Made by a program: the position numbers and the translations under genes. A stretch of 64,000 bases of DNA, taken from contig NC_056755.1 in the NCBI RefSeq assembly GCF_018687715.1, forward strand, positions 18,549,001-18,613,000. Direction: 5' to 3'. Source of the stretch: Carya illinoinensis. Taxonomy: Eukaryota > Streptophyta > Magnoliopsida > Fagales > Juglandaceae. The notes below the pieces were generated by a model. It did not search any database. It was not told the DNA's origin and saw only the letters and a program-made list of their open reading frames with translations. Shown piece by piece: positions 34,764-47,893 of the stretch. The first letter of the stretch is position 1. Each line of letters begins with the position of its first letter.

Positions 34764-36650
34764 ATATTTATCTTTCTGCTTTTACTGTTGTTTCCTTTTG
34801 TTTAGTTAAATAATAATAATAAAAATTTTAGACGTTTTGTCCATAGAGATTAAGTCCTTTCCTCATTTGGAGGCAGCGGCGGACTTACATGTATATAAGG
34901 GGGGACCATGGCCCCTCAAAAGTTTTTGAATAATCAAAATATACCCTAGTTTTTAATCATAATTTTATAAATATAAAAAATTCCTCTCCCCCCCCCCCCC
35001 CAAAAAAAAATTTATAATCTCCATATGTTTTACAAAATTTTAATGTATTTAGAAATGTCTCTTTGATTTTTTTCCTATAATCTTAGAATCTTGTATAATT
35101 TTTATATGTTATTTATTTTCAAGAGTGTAGTCGACTCACCAAAATTAAATTAAAATTAAGTTTATGAGAAATAATAAACTTATTAATATGGATCCCAAAG
35201 TTTTTTGTTATATAATACTATGCTTCTTAATATAAAATCTAAAATAAAAATACAAGAAAAATCATTTCAAATTAGTAATCTATATGGAAAATAGTTGAAA
35301 TGTTTTATTCTCTAGACTTCATTGAGTAAGAAAAAACTTATTTAAGGTCTATATTATAATATTATATACTTAATATGACACGAAAATATCTATACTTTAT
35401 ATGAAACTTAATAAACTAACTTATATACTAGAATGAAAGACAACATTCACAAAGATCACTTGATAGTTTATATGAAACAAATAAATTTTAAATATTTCAA
35501 TGTTTCAATATAAAAATAATAAAGAATGAATATTATTTTATGAAATATTATTGTCAAAAATTTGAAACATATATTAAGATGTTATATTTTTATAATTTTA
35601 TTTCTACGTGTACATTACAAATTATCAAGATCTAATTTTATATATACGCTTTTAAGAGTTTTGAATTTGAATGCATCGCACACTAGAAAATTTGGTCTCC
35701 TAAAAAAAATTGCTAGTTCTGCCACGGTTTAGAGTGTTAGGGTATGAGTATCTATTTTGGGCATAGTGCTATCTCTTAAACTGCTTGTCTGTAGAGATAT
35801 AATAGTAGTTGAGGCCATACCGATCACAAAGAAATTTTGTGTAATAATGAAGCTCCAAATGTAACAGTTGATTATAACACTACGAGAAAAGCGAAAATTT
35901 GTTATCGATTAATTATGACAAGAATGAATATTTGTGACTAAAACAAACACATTTTAGCAAAAAGTAATCATTTTTTCATAAAATAACTAGCTACAAATAA
36001 GTAGATTTGTTGTAGTGTGATCTGAAAATTTTCTTAAAAATATATTTGGTCATAGTTGTAACTTTTCTCCTCATACAAAAAAAAAAAGGAATCCCAGCCA
36101 CCATACTTTAGAAATTAATGGAGTAAAAATTATGATGGCCTTACAAAATCATGGGGTATAAATAATTTGTGCATCAGTGCATGAACTATTGAACTTAGAC
36201 ATGACGTACAAGTCACCCATTTCTTTAATTACGTCCCACATTAATTATATGGAGGCAAAATTTTCACACAATTTTTATATATGCATGTAGTCTTGTAGTT
36301 CAAATAAAACTTAACTTAGGGTATATTTAAATATTAAGAGTATTTAAATCATCCGGAAATAATAATAAAATAATAATTAATTATTTATAAATAAAAACGA
36401 AGTAATTTGAGATCATCGAGCCCCCGAACACAACCAGGTTAGACCACTTGGAAATCAAAAGCTGATCAAGGAATGAAAGAGTTTGGTACGACCAGTAGTA
36501 CTAGAAGTAGTTGGAGAGATAAATTGTGGGTTTTATTTTTTATTTTTTAAATTTGACTGCTGCCCAAATTTGAATACCTTTATAAATATTCTTCTAGATA
36601 TAATTTGCAGAAACGCCGCTTGTTAAATGTTCTCTCTCTCTCTTTTTAAG
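34764..36650. other. intergenic with a degraded dispersed repeat
   Basis: No gene. About 34872-35727 starts GGCGGACTTACATG with GGGGGGACCATGGCCCC and ends near CTAGTTCTGCCACGG. Those ends are weakly inverted and look like a widespread plant repeat; its class is uncertain. A C run followed by an A run lies at about 34988-35010. Confidence 0.4.
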
Positions 36651-36838
36651 TGTGGTTGGGTGTTGAGAATACATTATTAATACTTTTTAATATATTTTAT
36701 TATTAATTAATTTATTATTATTTTTTATCTATTTTTTATTATTATTTATTATTTATTATTTTATTATTACTTTTCACTTATTTTTTTATTATTATTCATA
36801 ACATATCTCAAATACTTCTCAATATCTAAACCCACCAC
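36651..36838. mobile_element. MITE, family C
   Basis: 188 bases. The left end GTGGTTGGGTGTTGAGAATA and the complement of the right end GTGGTGGGTTTAGATATTGA are imperfect inverted repeats. The core is TTATTATTTATT-rich. No clear target duplication. Confidence 0.55.
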
Positions 36839-37219
36839 GAAATTATAACTTCACTTGCTGCTCATCAAATAATAAATATCGATCCATAAAAAAACATCGT
36901 GCACGTTTTAAATTGTGAGAATTAGCAAGCAAAAGATGCATGCATATTGCGTGGCATAGCTGGTCAAAAAGCTGGGATGCTTGGAGCTATGATCACATAT
37001 ATATATATATATATTTATAAAACTGATGAAATGAGTTGGAAAACAAAAAATAAAAAATAAAAAGCATGTAGAAAATTAGCAGCTTTATACATAATTACGG
37101 ACGCATGATATGATTTGAAAAATTTTAGTACGTACTGCCAGATCAATCGATGTATGGGGATCGAAGAAGAAGAATTGTGAAAGGGCACGCTGCAGCTTGG
37201 CGCTTGCGTACAATACAGG
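36839..37219. other. intergenic flank of the second Copia
   Basis: No coding recognised. It includes an AT microsatellite near 36998-37014. The sequence around 37150-37219 resumes after the Copia at 42138. Confidence 0.5.
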
Positions 37220-37489
37220 TATTGTAAATAATGTAAATTGTAAAATTTTCATTTTATTTTATTTTATTTTCTGTTAGTCCGTTTAATAAAGCAGGTACAT
37301 GTAAGTATATTTGTGTCTTAAACCAATTAAGTCAGTTAGTTGGTTTAATAGTCTTTAACCTTGGGTTAAGTTTTTACTCAATGTATAAATACTTAACCCA
37401 ACGCATGTACAGTTTCAAATTAATGAAATAAATTCTTTTCGTCTTCTCCAGTGCTCTGTTTTCTGAGAACTTGAGTTGAAATCGTCACA
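37220..37489 (+). repeat. 5' LTR of the second Copia
   Basis: TATAAATA at 37384-37391 is the likely TATA box. The LTR ends GTCACA before TGGTATCAG. Confidence 0.92.
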
Positions 37490-37498
37490 TGGTATCAG
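37490..37498 (+). other. primer binding site
   Basis: TGGTATCAG directly after the LTR, of initiator Met-tRNA type; the following TCGCT departs from the usual AGC. Confidence 0.8.
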
Positions 37499-37560
37499 TC
37501 GCTTATTAGGATTAGGGTTTCTTTGATTTTCCCTTCCCTTTCTTCATTTCCGCTACACAA

Positions 37561-40500
37561 ATGGCTGAATCCTCTGTTTCTTCCAACACAGATGATTCCA
37601 GTCCATTTCAACTTCAAAATGGAGATTCTCCTGGTTCGATTCTCGTCTCAAATCTCCTTACCGGCGACAACTACAATAGTTGGCGTCGTTCCATGGAAAT
37701 GGCTTTAAAAGCTAAAAATAAGCTTGGTTTCGTTAATGGCTCCATCATCCAACCACACGAAACTGATTCAACCTATTCTAAGTGGGATCGTTGTAATAGC
37801 ATGGTGTTATTGTGGATTCTCAACTCTGTTTCTTGTGAAATTGGAGAAATCGTCGTTTACGCACTCACTGCGAAGGATATGTGGGATGAACTCAATAATC
37901 AGTTCTCTCAAGGGAATGAACCGAGGATATTTCAACTCCAGAAGGAACTTTCATCTCTATCTCAAGATCAAACTTCAGTAAGTGTCTATTACCGAAAGTT
38001 TAAATGCCTTTGGGATGAGTTGATCAATTATGATCAAATACCTCATTGTACTTGTGGAGCTTATAAGAGTTGCAAGTGTGATGCTACTCGTTTGTTTCTT
38101 GCATATCAACAACGGCAGCATGTGATTAGTTTCCTTATGGCACTAAATGATGATTTTACACATGTTAGGGGTCAGATTTTGTTGCTAGAACCCCTACCAT
38201 CCATTACCAAAGTGTTCTCTTTAATTATACAAGAAGAGAAACAAAAGGAGGTTAGTTCCATGGGGAGAATAGGATTTGAACCTAACGTGGCCTTCATGAA
38301 TAAGAGGATTGAAAGTTCTAAACCTAATTCTGGAAAACAGTTTAGAAAGGAAAAACTGTTGTGTACTCATTGTGGAATGACGAACCATACAGTGGATAAG
38401 TGTTACAAATTGCATAGATATCCTCCGAATTTTAGGTCAAGAGGGAAGGTTTCTTCAGCCAATCAAGTACTGGTCCAACCTGAGAGTACACCTTTTGACT
38501 CTAATTGCATGTCTTTCTCTCAAGATGAATATCAGCAACTATTGGCATTAATTAGACCACAAGCAACTGATTCTTCTCATCATCAAGCCGCCAATATCAT
38601 TTCTGAAATTCCTTTCTCATCTGTTTAAGGTAAACCACTTTTACCATCCATTTTTTCAATTAACAGTGAGAAATTACCATCCTTTTCTAGCACCTGGATC
38701 ATTGATACAGGTGCTACTGATCATATAATTCATTCTACACAATTTTTTACTACTATAACAAAAGCTTTGAATACTTTTGTTAAATTCCCAAATGGAACAA
38801 ATGTTGCAGTATCGTACTGTTCAATTATCAGAAAGCTTGACATTGAAAGATGTTTTATGTGTGCCTAGTTTTACATATAATCTTCTTTCAGTGACAAAGC
38901 TTACTTCTGATCAGAATTGTTGTTTCATTTTTATGCCTGAGATTTGTTACATACAGGGGCTTATCCCATGGAAGATGATTGGGAAGGGTAGCAAGCTTGC
39001 TGGACTCTACATTCTACAACAGTCTTCAGTCAGTGCAGCTATTGGTTCACCTCATTCTTCTCGAGTAAATTCTTTTCATAATTCCACTTATCATTTGTGG
39101 CATAGTCGATTAGGGCATCCATCTCTTTCTAGGCTACTTGTGCTTTCTAAAGTAATTCCTGATATGTCTTTAAATAAATGTACACATGATTACCATTGTA
39201 CAATTTGTCCTTTAGCAAAGCAAAATAGGTTGAAATTTCCTGTTCATTCTTACAAACCTTCTTCCATTTTTCATTTGATTCATTGTGATATATGGGGTCC
39301 TTTTTCAGTACCCACTCATGATGGTTTCAAATATTTCCTTATAATTGTTGATGATCATTCTAGGTTCACTTAGGTTTATTTGATGAAATCCAAATCTGAG
39401 GTTAAACATATCCTCACAGCCTTTTACAATCTGGTACTTACACAATTTCAGCAAAAAATAAAATGTGTAAGAACCGATAATGGATTGGAATTTCAGATGA
39501 GAGATTTCTATAATTCCAAAGGAATTTTTCATCAAACTTCTTGTGTTGAAACCCCTCAACAAAATTCTATTGTTGAGAGGAAACATCAACACCTCTTAAA
39601 TGTAGCAAGATCTCTAAAATTCCAATCCAATGTTCCCTTAAATTTTTGGGGAGAATGTATCTTAACAGCAACACATATTATCAATCATATTCCTTCTTAG
39701 ATTCTAAACAACAATTCACCACGTCAAATTCTTTTTGCTGCTTATCCTTCCTACAATCATTTCAAAGTTTTTGGATGTTTGTGTTATGCTTCCACGTTGA
39801 GTAATAATCGATCTAAGTTCTCTACTAGAGCTAGACAATGTATATTTGTTGGTTATCCTTTCGGAACAAAAGGGTATAAGTTGTATGATTTGCAGTCTCA
39901 TACATTTTTTGTTTCAAGGGATGTTGTGTTTCATGAAACTATATTCCTTTTTCAGGTTTCATTTTCTTCTCCATCATCTTCTTTGCCATCTCAGTTGGTT
40001 TTACCCAATCCTATCACAGAATGTACACCCGAGATAGATATTTCATCCAGTTCAGATTCTATTCCTTCTGTGCCTTCCATTCCTTTGCATGATATAAATC
40101 AGTTTCCTCCTCTTCGAAAGTCAACCAGAATGCATAAAACTCCCAACTATTTGCAACAATATCATTGCAATCTAGCATCTTCAGCAGTTTCTACTTCTCC
40201 CACATCGTCTCCTACTTCAACTGATACAATTTCAGGTAATAAATACAACATTTCTGAATTTTTATCTTACAAGCATTTGTCTCCAATTCATAAAGCCTTT
40301 AGCATTGCCATTTCATCTCATCAAGAGCCTGGATTTTACCATCAAGCCGTAAAGCATTCTCATTTGAGAGATGCAATGACCCTTGAACTAAATGCCTTAG
40401 AGTCCAATCATACCTGGACACTAATTAATCTCCCACCAAATAAATATTCCATAGGTTGCAAGTGGGTTTATAAAACTAAATTCAATGCTGATGGTTCTAT

Positions 40501-41857
40501 TGAGAGGCATAAGGCTAGATTAGTTGCTAAAGGGTATACTCAAAGGGAAGGCCTAGACTACTTAGAAACCTTTTCTCCTGTTGCGAAGATGGTGACATTG
40601 AAAGTTTTCTTATCCCTGGCAGCAATTTATGATTGGTCTTTGGTGCATTTAGATGTGAACAATGCCTTTTTATATGGTGAATTGGATGAGACAGTTTATA
40701 TGAAACCTCCACCGGATTATCTTAAGAAGGGGGACACAAGGGTTTGTAAATTGTAGAAATCCTTGTACGGATTGAAACAAGTTTTTAGGCAGTGGAATTC
40801 TAAGTTCACTACAGCTCTACTTGATTTAGGTTTTGTACAATCTAAATCAGATTATTCTTTGTTTACTAAGAAAACAAATGAATTTTTTGTTGCACTTTTG
40901 GTGTATGTCGATGACATTCTCTTGGCAAGTAGTGATTTTTCTGCTGTTCAGCAGACAAAAGATGCTTTAAGTTCTTATTTTAAACTGAAGGATTTAGGTC
41001 TTGTGAAATATTTCTTGGGAATGGAGATTGCAAGATCCAAGAAAGGGATCTTTGCTTGTCAGAGGAAGTATGCCTTAGAACTGATTTCTGATATAGGATT
41101 ATTGGCTGCCAAACCATCATATTTTCCCATGGATTCTCATTGCAAGTTATCCAAATCAAATGGTGATTTATTTGAAGATGTAACTGCCTATAGAAGACTT
41201 ATAGGCAGGTTGCTATATCTTACTCATACTAGGCCAGATATCACCTATTCTGTGCACTACTTGAGTCAGTTTTTAGATGCTCCGAGGGTGCCTCACATGC
41301 AAGCTGTACTTAGGATTGTTAAATACATCAAATTGGCACCTGGTCAGGGATTGTTTTTATCAGCTAGTTCTCAAATCCATTTGAAGGCTTTTGCTGATTC
41401 CGATTGGGCAAGTTGCCCTGATATAAGGAGATCTATTTCTGGTTTTTGTATATTTCTTGGAGAATCATTAATTTCTTGGAAATCCAAGAAACAAACCACT
41501 ATTTCTCGATCCTCTGCAGAGGCTGAATATAGGTCCATGGCCTATACAGTTTGTGAGTTGACTTGGCTAAGATCTTTACTTAATGATTTTGGTCAAAATC
41601 ATTCTCCACCTTCTCTATTATTTTGTGACAATTAAGCTGCCCTACATATTGCTGCTAATCCTGTTTTCCATGAGAGAATAAAGCATATAGAGTTGGATTG
41701 TCATTTAATCATAGAAAAGATACAAGCTGGACTACTCAAGACTCTACATGTTACCTCATCCCATCAGCTTGCCGATTTGTTCGCCAAGCCTCTCGGATCT
41801 GCTCCATTTTATTCATTGCTGTCCAAGCTGAATGTTCACAATATATATCATTCATCT
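37561..41857 (+). pseudogene. Copia gag-pol with five stops and a frameshift
   Basis: Gag is open for 355 codons (37561-38628), with LLTGDNYNSWRRSMEMALK and a zinc knuckle CTHCGMTNHTVDKC. It ends at a TAA (38626-38628), after which the same frame continues to protease (WIIDTGATDH, about 38700). Near 38800 the frame shifts by one and stays there: integrase ([30 protein letters not shown]), RT (GCKWVYKTKF, YVDD at 40904-40915) and RNase H ([29 protein letters not shown]). Further stops are at 39371-39373, 39698-39700, 40754-40756 and 41633-41635. Confidence 0.92.
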
Positions 41858-41867
41858 TGAGGGGGAC

Positions 41868-42137
41868 TATTGTAAATAATGTAAATTGTAAAATTTTCAT
41901 TTCATTTTATTTTGTTTTCTGTTAGTCTGTTTAATAAAGCAGGTACATGTAATTACATTTGTGTCTTAAACCAATTAAGTCGGTTAGTTGGTTTAATAGT
42001 CTTTAACCTTGGGTTAAGTTTTTACTCAATGTATAAATACTTAACCCAACGCATGTACAGTTTCAGATTAATGAAATAAATTCTTCTCGTCTTCTCCAAT
42101 GCTCTCTTTTCTGAGAACTTGAGTTGAAATTGTCACA
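41868..42137 (+). repeat. 3' LTR of the second Copia
   Basis: 270 bases, following the polypurine tract. Ends GTCACA. Confidence 0.92.
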
Positions 42138-42356
42138 ATAGGAAGATCAGAAAGAAATCGTACGTGCGCATGGTGCCAGAAATTGGGGGCAGCTAGCAAG
42201 CTAATTGCATCATTCAGGACTCTAGCTAGCTACTTAGTTATTATTTTGATCATGAAAGATATTAACTATCTGATCATGGGTTAATTATCATAATTCGATC
42301 CGTTAGTTGGAGGTTAGGATTTCTATTCTACGAAACTAAGGCCTGATTTCTTTTTG

Positions 42357-43230
42357 GGAAAATGAATACCGCATGCTTCTTGTTAATTAGAAAAATTACA
42401 GAATTTCTCTTTCAACATAAGAGCCCGAATAGATCGAGGAACCTTTTCTATCCAATATTGAAAACCTTGTTTATCTGTAGCTAACTTAACTAGTTGATGA
42501 GTCACTTCATTACATTCTCTGTGAACAAATTTAGCAGACCACTCATTTTTTAACTTGAAGACCTCTTTGACATCTTCCACTATCTATGCATAGCAAGCCA
42601 TATTAGTCTCCGCATTTTGTATCTGTTTTGCAAACAAGGCCATGTTGAAGTCTTCTACATATCTGAACCCAAGTCCTAATCTATATTTTGAGACCTCTAA
42701 ATAACTCCATCTTCTCCAATGTATGCCTTTTTCCTTTAGATTTAAGCCTCATCAAAATCTTGCTATTGAAGCTGTCACCTCTTTACACAGATTTTTTGGC
42801 AACTTAAAAACAGACCTAATATAGGTTGGAATCGCCTGCAACACTGCTTTAATGAGAACTTCCTTTCCAGCTTTTGATAAAAAATTATTCTTCCAACTTT
42901 GAAATTTTGCTCCTTTCTCTTTAATCTCCCTAAATGTTTTGTATTTTTATTTTCTGACCATAGCAGGGAGAGCCAAGTATTTTTCATAGCTTCCACAAAC
43001 CACCCCTCCAAATTCCTTATCTATATACTTTTTAAAGCTTTCTGTTGTATTGGTACTAAAGAAAATGAAAGTTTTCTATCTATTTAGAGCTTGACCTGAT
43101 GATCTTTCGTATGCTGCAATAGGGATTGAACTTTCTGCCATTCAGATTTAACTGCTTTGCAAAATTTAACACTGTCATATGCAAACAATAAGTGATTTAC
43201 TCGTGGCCCACCTTTCGCAATACCCCTTTA
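42357..43230 (-). pseudogene. L1-type LINE fragment, internally deleted
   Basis: On the minus strand, from high to low coordinates: an RT piece reading VNHLLFAYDS (where LINEs have FADD, so the catalytic pair is damaged), then LSFS..VPIQQ, KAGKEVLIKAVLQAIPTY, LPKNLCKE, then GLGFR-VEDFNMALFAKQ. This joins directly to the C-terminal RNase H-like part (WSAKFVHRECNEVTHQLVKLA). The zinc-binding region normally between is missing, and several stops and shifts are present. No poly-A tail is clear at the low end. Confidence 0.75.
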
Positions 43231-43727
43231 ATTTCCTTCCTACTTTCTACCTAATTATATATTGATGGAAAGTTGAATCTACTAGACCTCATTAATATAA
43301 CGAAGGTTGATATGCATTGATATTTTGGGTTGAGTTACTACTCCATAAGCTAGACTGGTTCTTCTGGGTAGCATATTTCCAAATCAAATTGAAGTTAAAA
43401 ACTTTTCTATAATATGCAGTTCTCTATTTTCGTGGTTTTGGGGAAAAAAAATGTTGCATGATCAAGAGCATACTCTGTGCAGTTCACAACTCGTTCAATA
43501 ATCCCGGCCACTTATTTTGAGTTCGAACAATATTTCAGTGCATCTTTGTTTTGATACGATGAATTATTACATGAGTTCTTCCGTTTAGATTGTGAACATG
43601 ATCTCGCCATGTCGGATTCTTTTTGGCTTGTATATATAATTAATATATATATATATATATATGTAATACACTATTAAGTAGGGTGATGATCGAGTGGTGA
43701 CCGTTTAATGAGGGCGCATGTATGCAG
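43231..43727. other. intergenic or intron-like sequence before the AMT exon
   Basis: AT-rich with a TA microsatellite at about 43643-43662. It ends in an acceptor-like TATGCAG. No upstream transporter exon is recognisable. Confidence 0.45.
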
Positions 43728-44011
43728 GTAGGACCAAGATCACGAAAAGACAGAGAGATTTCCTCCAAACAATGTTTTGTTGATGTTGGCAGGAGCAGGA
43801 CTTTTGTGGATGGGATGGGCAGGGTTCAATGGTACTGGAGATCCTTACGCAGCCAACGTTGACTCCTCCATGGCAGTCATTAACACAAACATATGCGCAA
43901 CTAGCCTTTTAGTCTGGACGTGGCTCGATGTCATCTTCTTTAAGAAACCCTCAGTAATTGGAGCAGTTCAGGGTATGATCACCGGACTCGTTTGGATCAC
44001 ACCTGGTGCAG
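43728..44011 (+). pseudogene. orphan exon of an AMT2/AMT3-type ammonium transporter
   Basis: A 284-base exon between an acceptor (TGCAG|GT) and a donor (GGTGCAG|GTGATA). It encodes the start [10 protein letters not shown] and then, in another frame, [25 protein letters not shown], a span with NTNIC and [12 protein letters not shown], and [11 protein letters not shown] to TPGAG. These are central membrane segments of plant AMT2/3-clade transporters, which carry ammonium across the plasma membrane. A GAGAGAGA run near 43753 is two bases short, which breaks the frame. One residue of the usual NICAATS is missing, and a Trp stands where Cys is usual before ITPGAG. I find no other exon in the window, so it is a gene fragment. 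Confidence 0.82.
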
Positions 44012-47000
44012 GTGATAACTCATGACTACGTACCTCGCGCAGTTAATTATTCATGCTAAATATAATTTACTTGATTTAATTTAGTGTCACTTCATTACTG
44101 GGTATACACTTCTCACATGGAAACTACTCAGAAAGTTGACTTTTCTGAAATTACTTATACGTGTCTCAATTTATATATATAACGATATTTACGGTCTTGT
44201 AACGTGAAATTTAAATAAAAAACAACACGGGCACTCTATAAACTATCTGTCGCGGAGTTCTCATTTTAGTAAGAGATCACCACCATTTGGTGCTAAATAT
44301 TAAATCATTGACGGCAGATCATCATGATCAGCAAGTCAACCAAAACTTAGGAGGATTTCTTTTTATCAAACCCAGTTCTCGGTACTTTAAAAAGAGTATG
44401 TGAATGTCATTTATTTTTATATAAATATTATATTTACTCACTTTTCTCAAACAGAGTATCCGGTACTTTTGCAACTATATGACTATAAATATTATTTTTC
44501 TTTCAATTTTACTTAACTACGTACCCTTCATTTTAATTAAAGTAGTAAACTAATTATAAACCTATTATAAGCTTATCATTTTGCTTGTGAAATAATATAT
44601 ATATATATACACACACACACACAAACACGAGTATTGTTGGGGACTATTAATTAGGAATGGAATGGACTCCACCTGAATAAAAGTTCTGATCGTGAGACAA
44701 AAACATATTGTATAGTTGACCATGATCGTTTCTTCTCTCATCCTCGATCCTAGAAAGTAAAAATAGAGTTGATCAGTTTGTATTAAACATAATTAGTTGA
44801 AAATTTTTCCTAAATCCTGTGTAAGTAAGCTATATATATATATATATATAGTGTTGAATCACGTAAATTTAAATTTTTGATGTTGCTTTCTAATTATAAA
44901 TTAGTTTCTTTATTTTATCAACTATAGCTACACATCTCCACCATGATCATCACCATTTACTTATCGTCGACCATTGAGTCCGAAAATGGCATCAACAAGT
45001 ATGGTGCTATAGTTTTGTTAATCCAAACTAAGGAGATCGATCACATAGATTAACAGCTTTGATGGCCTAGTAATTAATCGTTTTCATGAGTTAGTACAAT
45101 AGCTAGGCAATCATCAATCCATAAACATGTTTATCATATAATACATGTGCTCATAATAATTAACTGTTCTCAGAGCCAACCGTTTAAACCTAGCTGCAGC
45201 CATGTACGAGTAACAAATTTCATGTCTTAAAGCCAATATGATCAGACCCCTGATCAGCTCGAATATGAAGAAACTAGAAAAGATGTTCCAGATATGATTT
45301 TTAATATTGAATCCAACTCGATCTTTTCGGAATGTGAACTAGGAGAAGGTGTTCCTAGCTATATATAATTCTTACATATTGAATCCTTGTTTGTTCCAGA
45401 AGGAATCCAATCCAACCAAACAAATGGGAAGCAGATTGAAATATTGGTGAAACTGTTGTTGCAGCCACAATATTAAATGGGACTAAAAAATGTTCTTGAA
45501 GAGTAATGTTATTTTCCAAACCTTGCAAACTCCTGAAGTGCCAAGACGCATGAGTACTTAACATTTATCATATAATAAGTGCAACGTCTAATCTGACAAG
45601 ATCTAGAATGAAAGACAACATGCATTTTCCACTCCCTAATTCTTGGTCTAGTTGGTATAATGAATACTAAATTTCAACATATTGTAAAAAACTGAGACTA
45701 ATTAAATGATGTGAAGCGTGAATTTTGGTCTTGAAATGTCAAAAACCGATCAGGACCCTCGTGTAAATGAAGTAAATAAAACAGCTGGCTCCAATTTGTG
45801 TTGCTTTGGAGTCAACAATATTGAAGAAACATTAGGAGATCAATGCCAAATGCCAATCAAGTTGATACTTATTTACTTCCATACTAAATTTGTAAATGGA
45901 CAAAAGAAGCTGGTCATGGACATGAAAATTATGCTGTTTCTTTTGAAGATAAACAAGAAATTTTATTTTGGAAGATATTGGTGGGTGATCAACTAGTAGG
46001 TGCATGCACGCATTTAGGCTATGACTAAGTCACTAAATTGCTTATTCAAAAGGAAGATCATGACGATGTTTGTGGGGTCAATATTACTACTAATGAAATG
46101 GGATTACTCCTCCTTGTAGAGGTGAAGTTAGAAAATAAATGGTAAAATGATGCTCTTTAATAATTTTGGGAGGAAAAAATAGAAAGAGATGCAAAGGAAA
46201 AGAGTGATACAGTTAGCTCCAAAGTTGGAAAAAAAGGACACGATCGATGATGATGATATTTCCCAAGTTTATGCTTAAGGCCAGATGCTAAGGGTACGTA
46301 TATTATTGATTAATCTATGAGGAAGAAGAATTGCATAAGGGCACGTTTCTTGATGCGTGGGAAGAAAAAAGATGCATGCAAGTAGTGGGAGCAAGCTAGG
46401 CATGACAACATCTCATGAAATGAAGCAGCATGTTTTGTGTAGGACTTCGCTTAGTGCTTATTATTTGAATAAAACATATAATTAAGACGAGAGAGATATA
46501 CTTTTTACCCAAAAAAAAAAAAACTTGCATCCAGTTAAAATTATGAGTAATGTTACATACAGTCGTGAAGTGTGTAAAAGCTGCATAATTTTTTTGAAAA
46601 ATAGTGAGGTTCACTAATAAAAATTTAATTTTAATTTTTTAACGTAGGTTCCATAATTACTTTTTTTTTTTAAAGAAATTATATAATGCTTGCACGTTCC
46701 ACAATTACAAATATCATTTCTCATTTGTAGAAACTCACGCACTACCATGAGCAACAAACCGTTTGCTGGAGTTGTTGGGGCTCACGTTTTTTGTGAGGTA
46801 CTACGAGCAAAGAGGCAACTTAGAAAAAGTGCAAGCGACTAATGAAGTGATAAAATTAACAGGCGGAAGTATAACGAATAGAGATCGATATCGTAATTTG
46901 AGAATAATAAAATCAATCATCTTGATAAAATACTACGAAAATAAAATTTAATAGACTAATATAATCCATGCTAAATAATAATTTACTTCAGAACTTGTTA

Positions 47001-47786
47001 AGAGAATGAGATACTATGGCTTAACCACTAACCAAGATCAAAGATCATGCAGCTTGAAAGAAAACTAGATATGATTATAGATTTTATCAAAGTAATTAAG
47101 GCAAAAATTGTTTAAACAAATATAAATTAACTAGTTAAATCTATAACATCTTCTTATCATGTTAAACTTTTAAAAGAAGTGGTAATTTTATATGGTATTA
47201 AAATAAATCGATCTTGAATTTGAATCTCGACTACATTTTTTAGATAAGTAATGATTTCACAAAACGAAATCATTTATTTATTTATTTATCTATTTGTTGC
47301 TAGGGTTTCAGTGTGAATGAAAGGGTTATATATATATATATATATTCTAGTAGTGTACGTGCACGTAAGCCATGATATACACGTATTTCTAAGAAGAAAA
47401 GTAGAAAGTACAAAATCCAATTTCAAAGAGGATAGGCAAATTTCTAAACACGAACATCATGATAATAATGGCAGGAGAACAGAGAAGTCAATGACTTTGA
47501 TAACTCTATGGGAATGGAGATATGTATGGGGTTCGTATCATGAGAGACGAGAGGTTTGGTATCCATCTTAACCAATGTAAGACTTTGATAAATGATTAGG
47601 CAAACAGAAACATATAAACAAGAATATCTTTTGACATTTATATTTAATTTAAACGTACTGGATCGATGGTATCATTCGATCTTTAGGAACAATACATACT
47701 TATCATTAATATTATAATTGGGTACGTACCTATTTATATGTGCACGCCTGAATTAATTGTGCAAACTCTAAAAACCAATTATCTCA
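44012..47786. other. intergenic, no gene supported
   Basis: AT-rich with several TA microsatellites (about 44593-44608, 44829-44851, 47325-47346). The open frame 45718-45996 (92 codons) has no recognisable domain. Around 47190-47240, TATGGTATTAAAATAAATC and TTTGAATCTCGAC resemble a degraded tRNA-derived SINE, not called. Confidence 0.45.
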
Positions 47787-47883
47787 GTACTGCCAAAGGC
47801 CTATGGCCTAATTGGCATAACACTCAAGCCTCTAAAATAGAAGTATGGAATTCGAAATCCCCCTTCTCCAAATGTATCAAAAA
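47787..47883 (+). mobile_element. tRNA-derived SINE
   Basis: A 97-base unit with an A-box-like TGGCCTAATTGG and a B-box-like GAATTCGAAATCC spaced as in tRNA promoters. It ends in a short A-rich tail (ATCAAAA). It is flanked by AATTATCTCA on both sides (47777-47786, 47884-47893), a target duplication as made by LINE machinery. The unit is short, so it may be a truncated or minimal SINE. Confidence 0.7.
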
Positions 47884-47893
47884 AATTATCTCA

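Larger units (their letters stand above)
37220..42137 (+). mobile_element. Ty1/Copia element, full structure, degenerate coding
   Basis: Two LTRs of exactly 270 bases (37220-37489, 41868-42137), starting TATTGTAAAT and ending GTCACA, with about 12 differences (4-5%). The flanks are ACAGG (37215-37219) and ATAGG (42138-42142), a target duplication with one transition. The primer site is at 37490 and the polypurine tract (CTTGAGGGGGAC) ends at 41867. Gag, protease, integrase, RT and RNase H are in Copia order. Five stops and one frameshift disable it. Confidence 0.93.

Noticed and set aside
45718..45996. 92-codon open frame
   Set aside because: Unrecognised, with no promoter or splice signals that favour it, followed by decayed sequence. 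Too weak to call.
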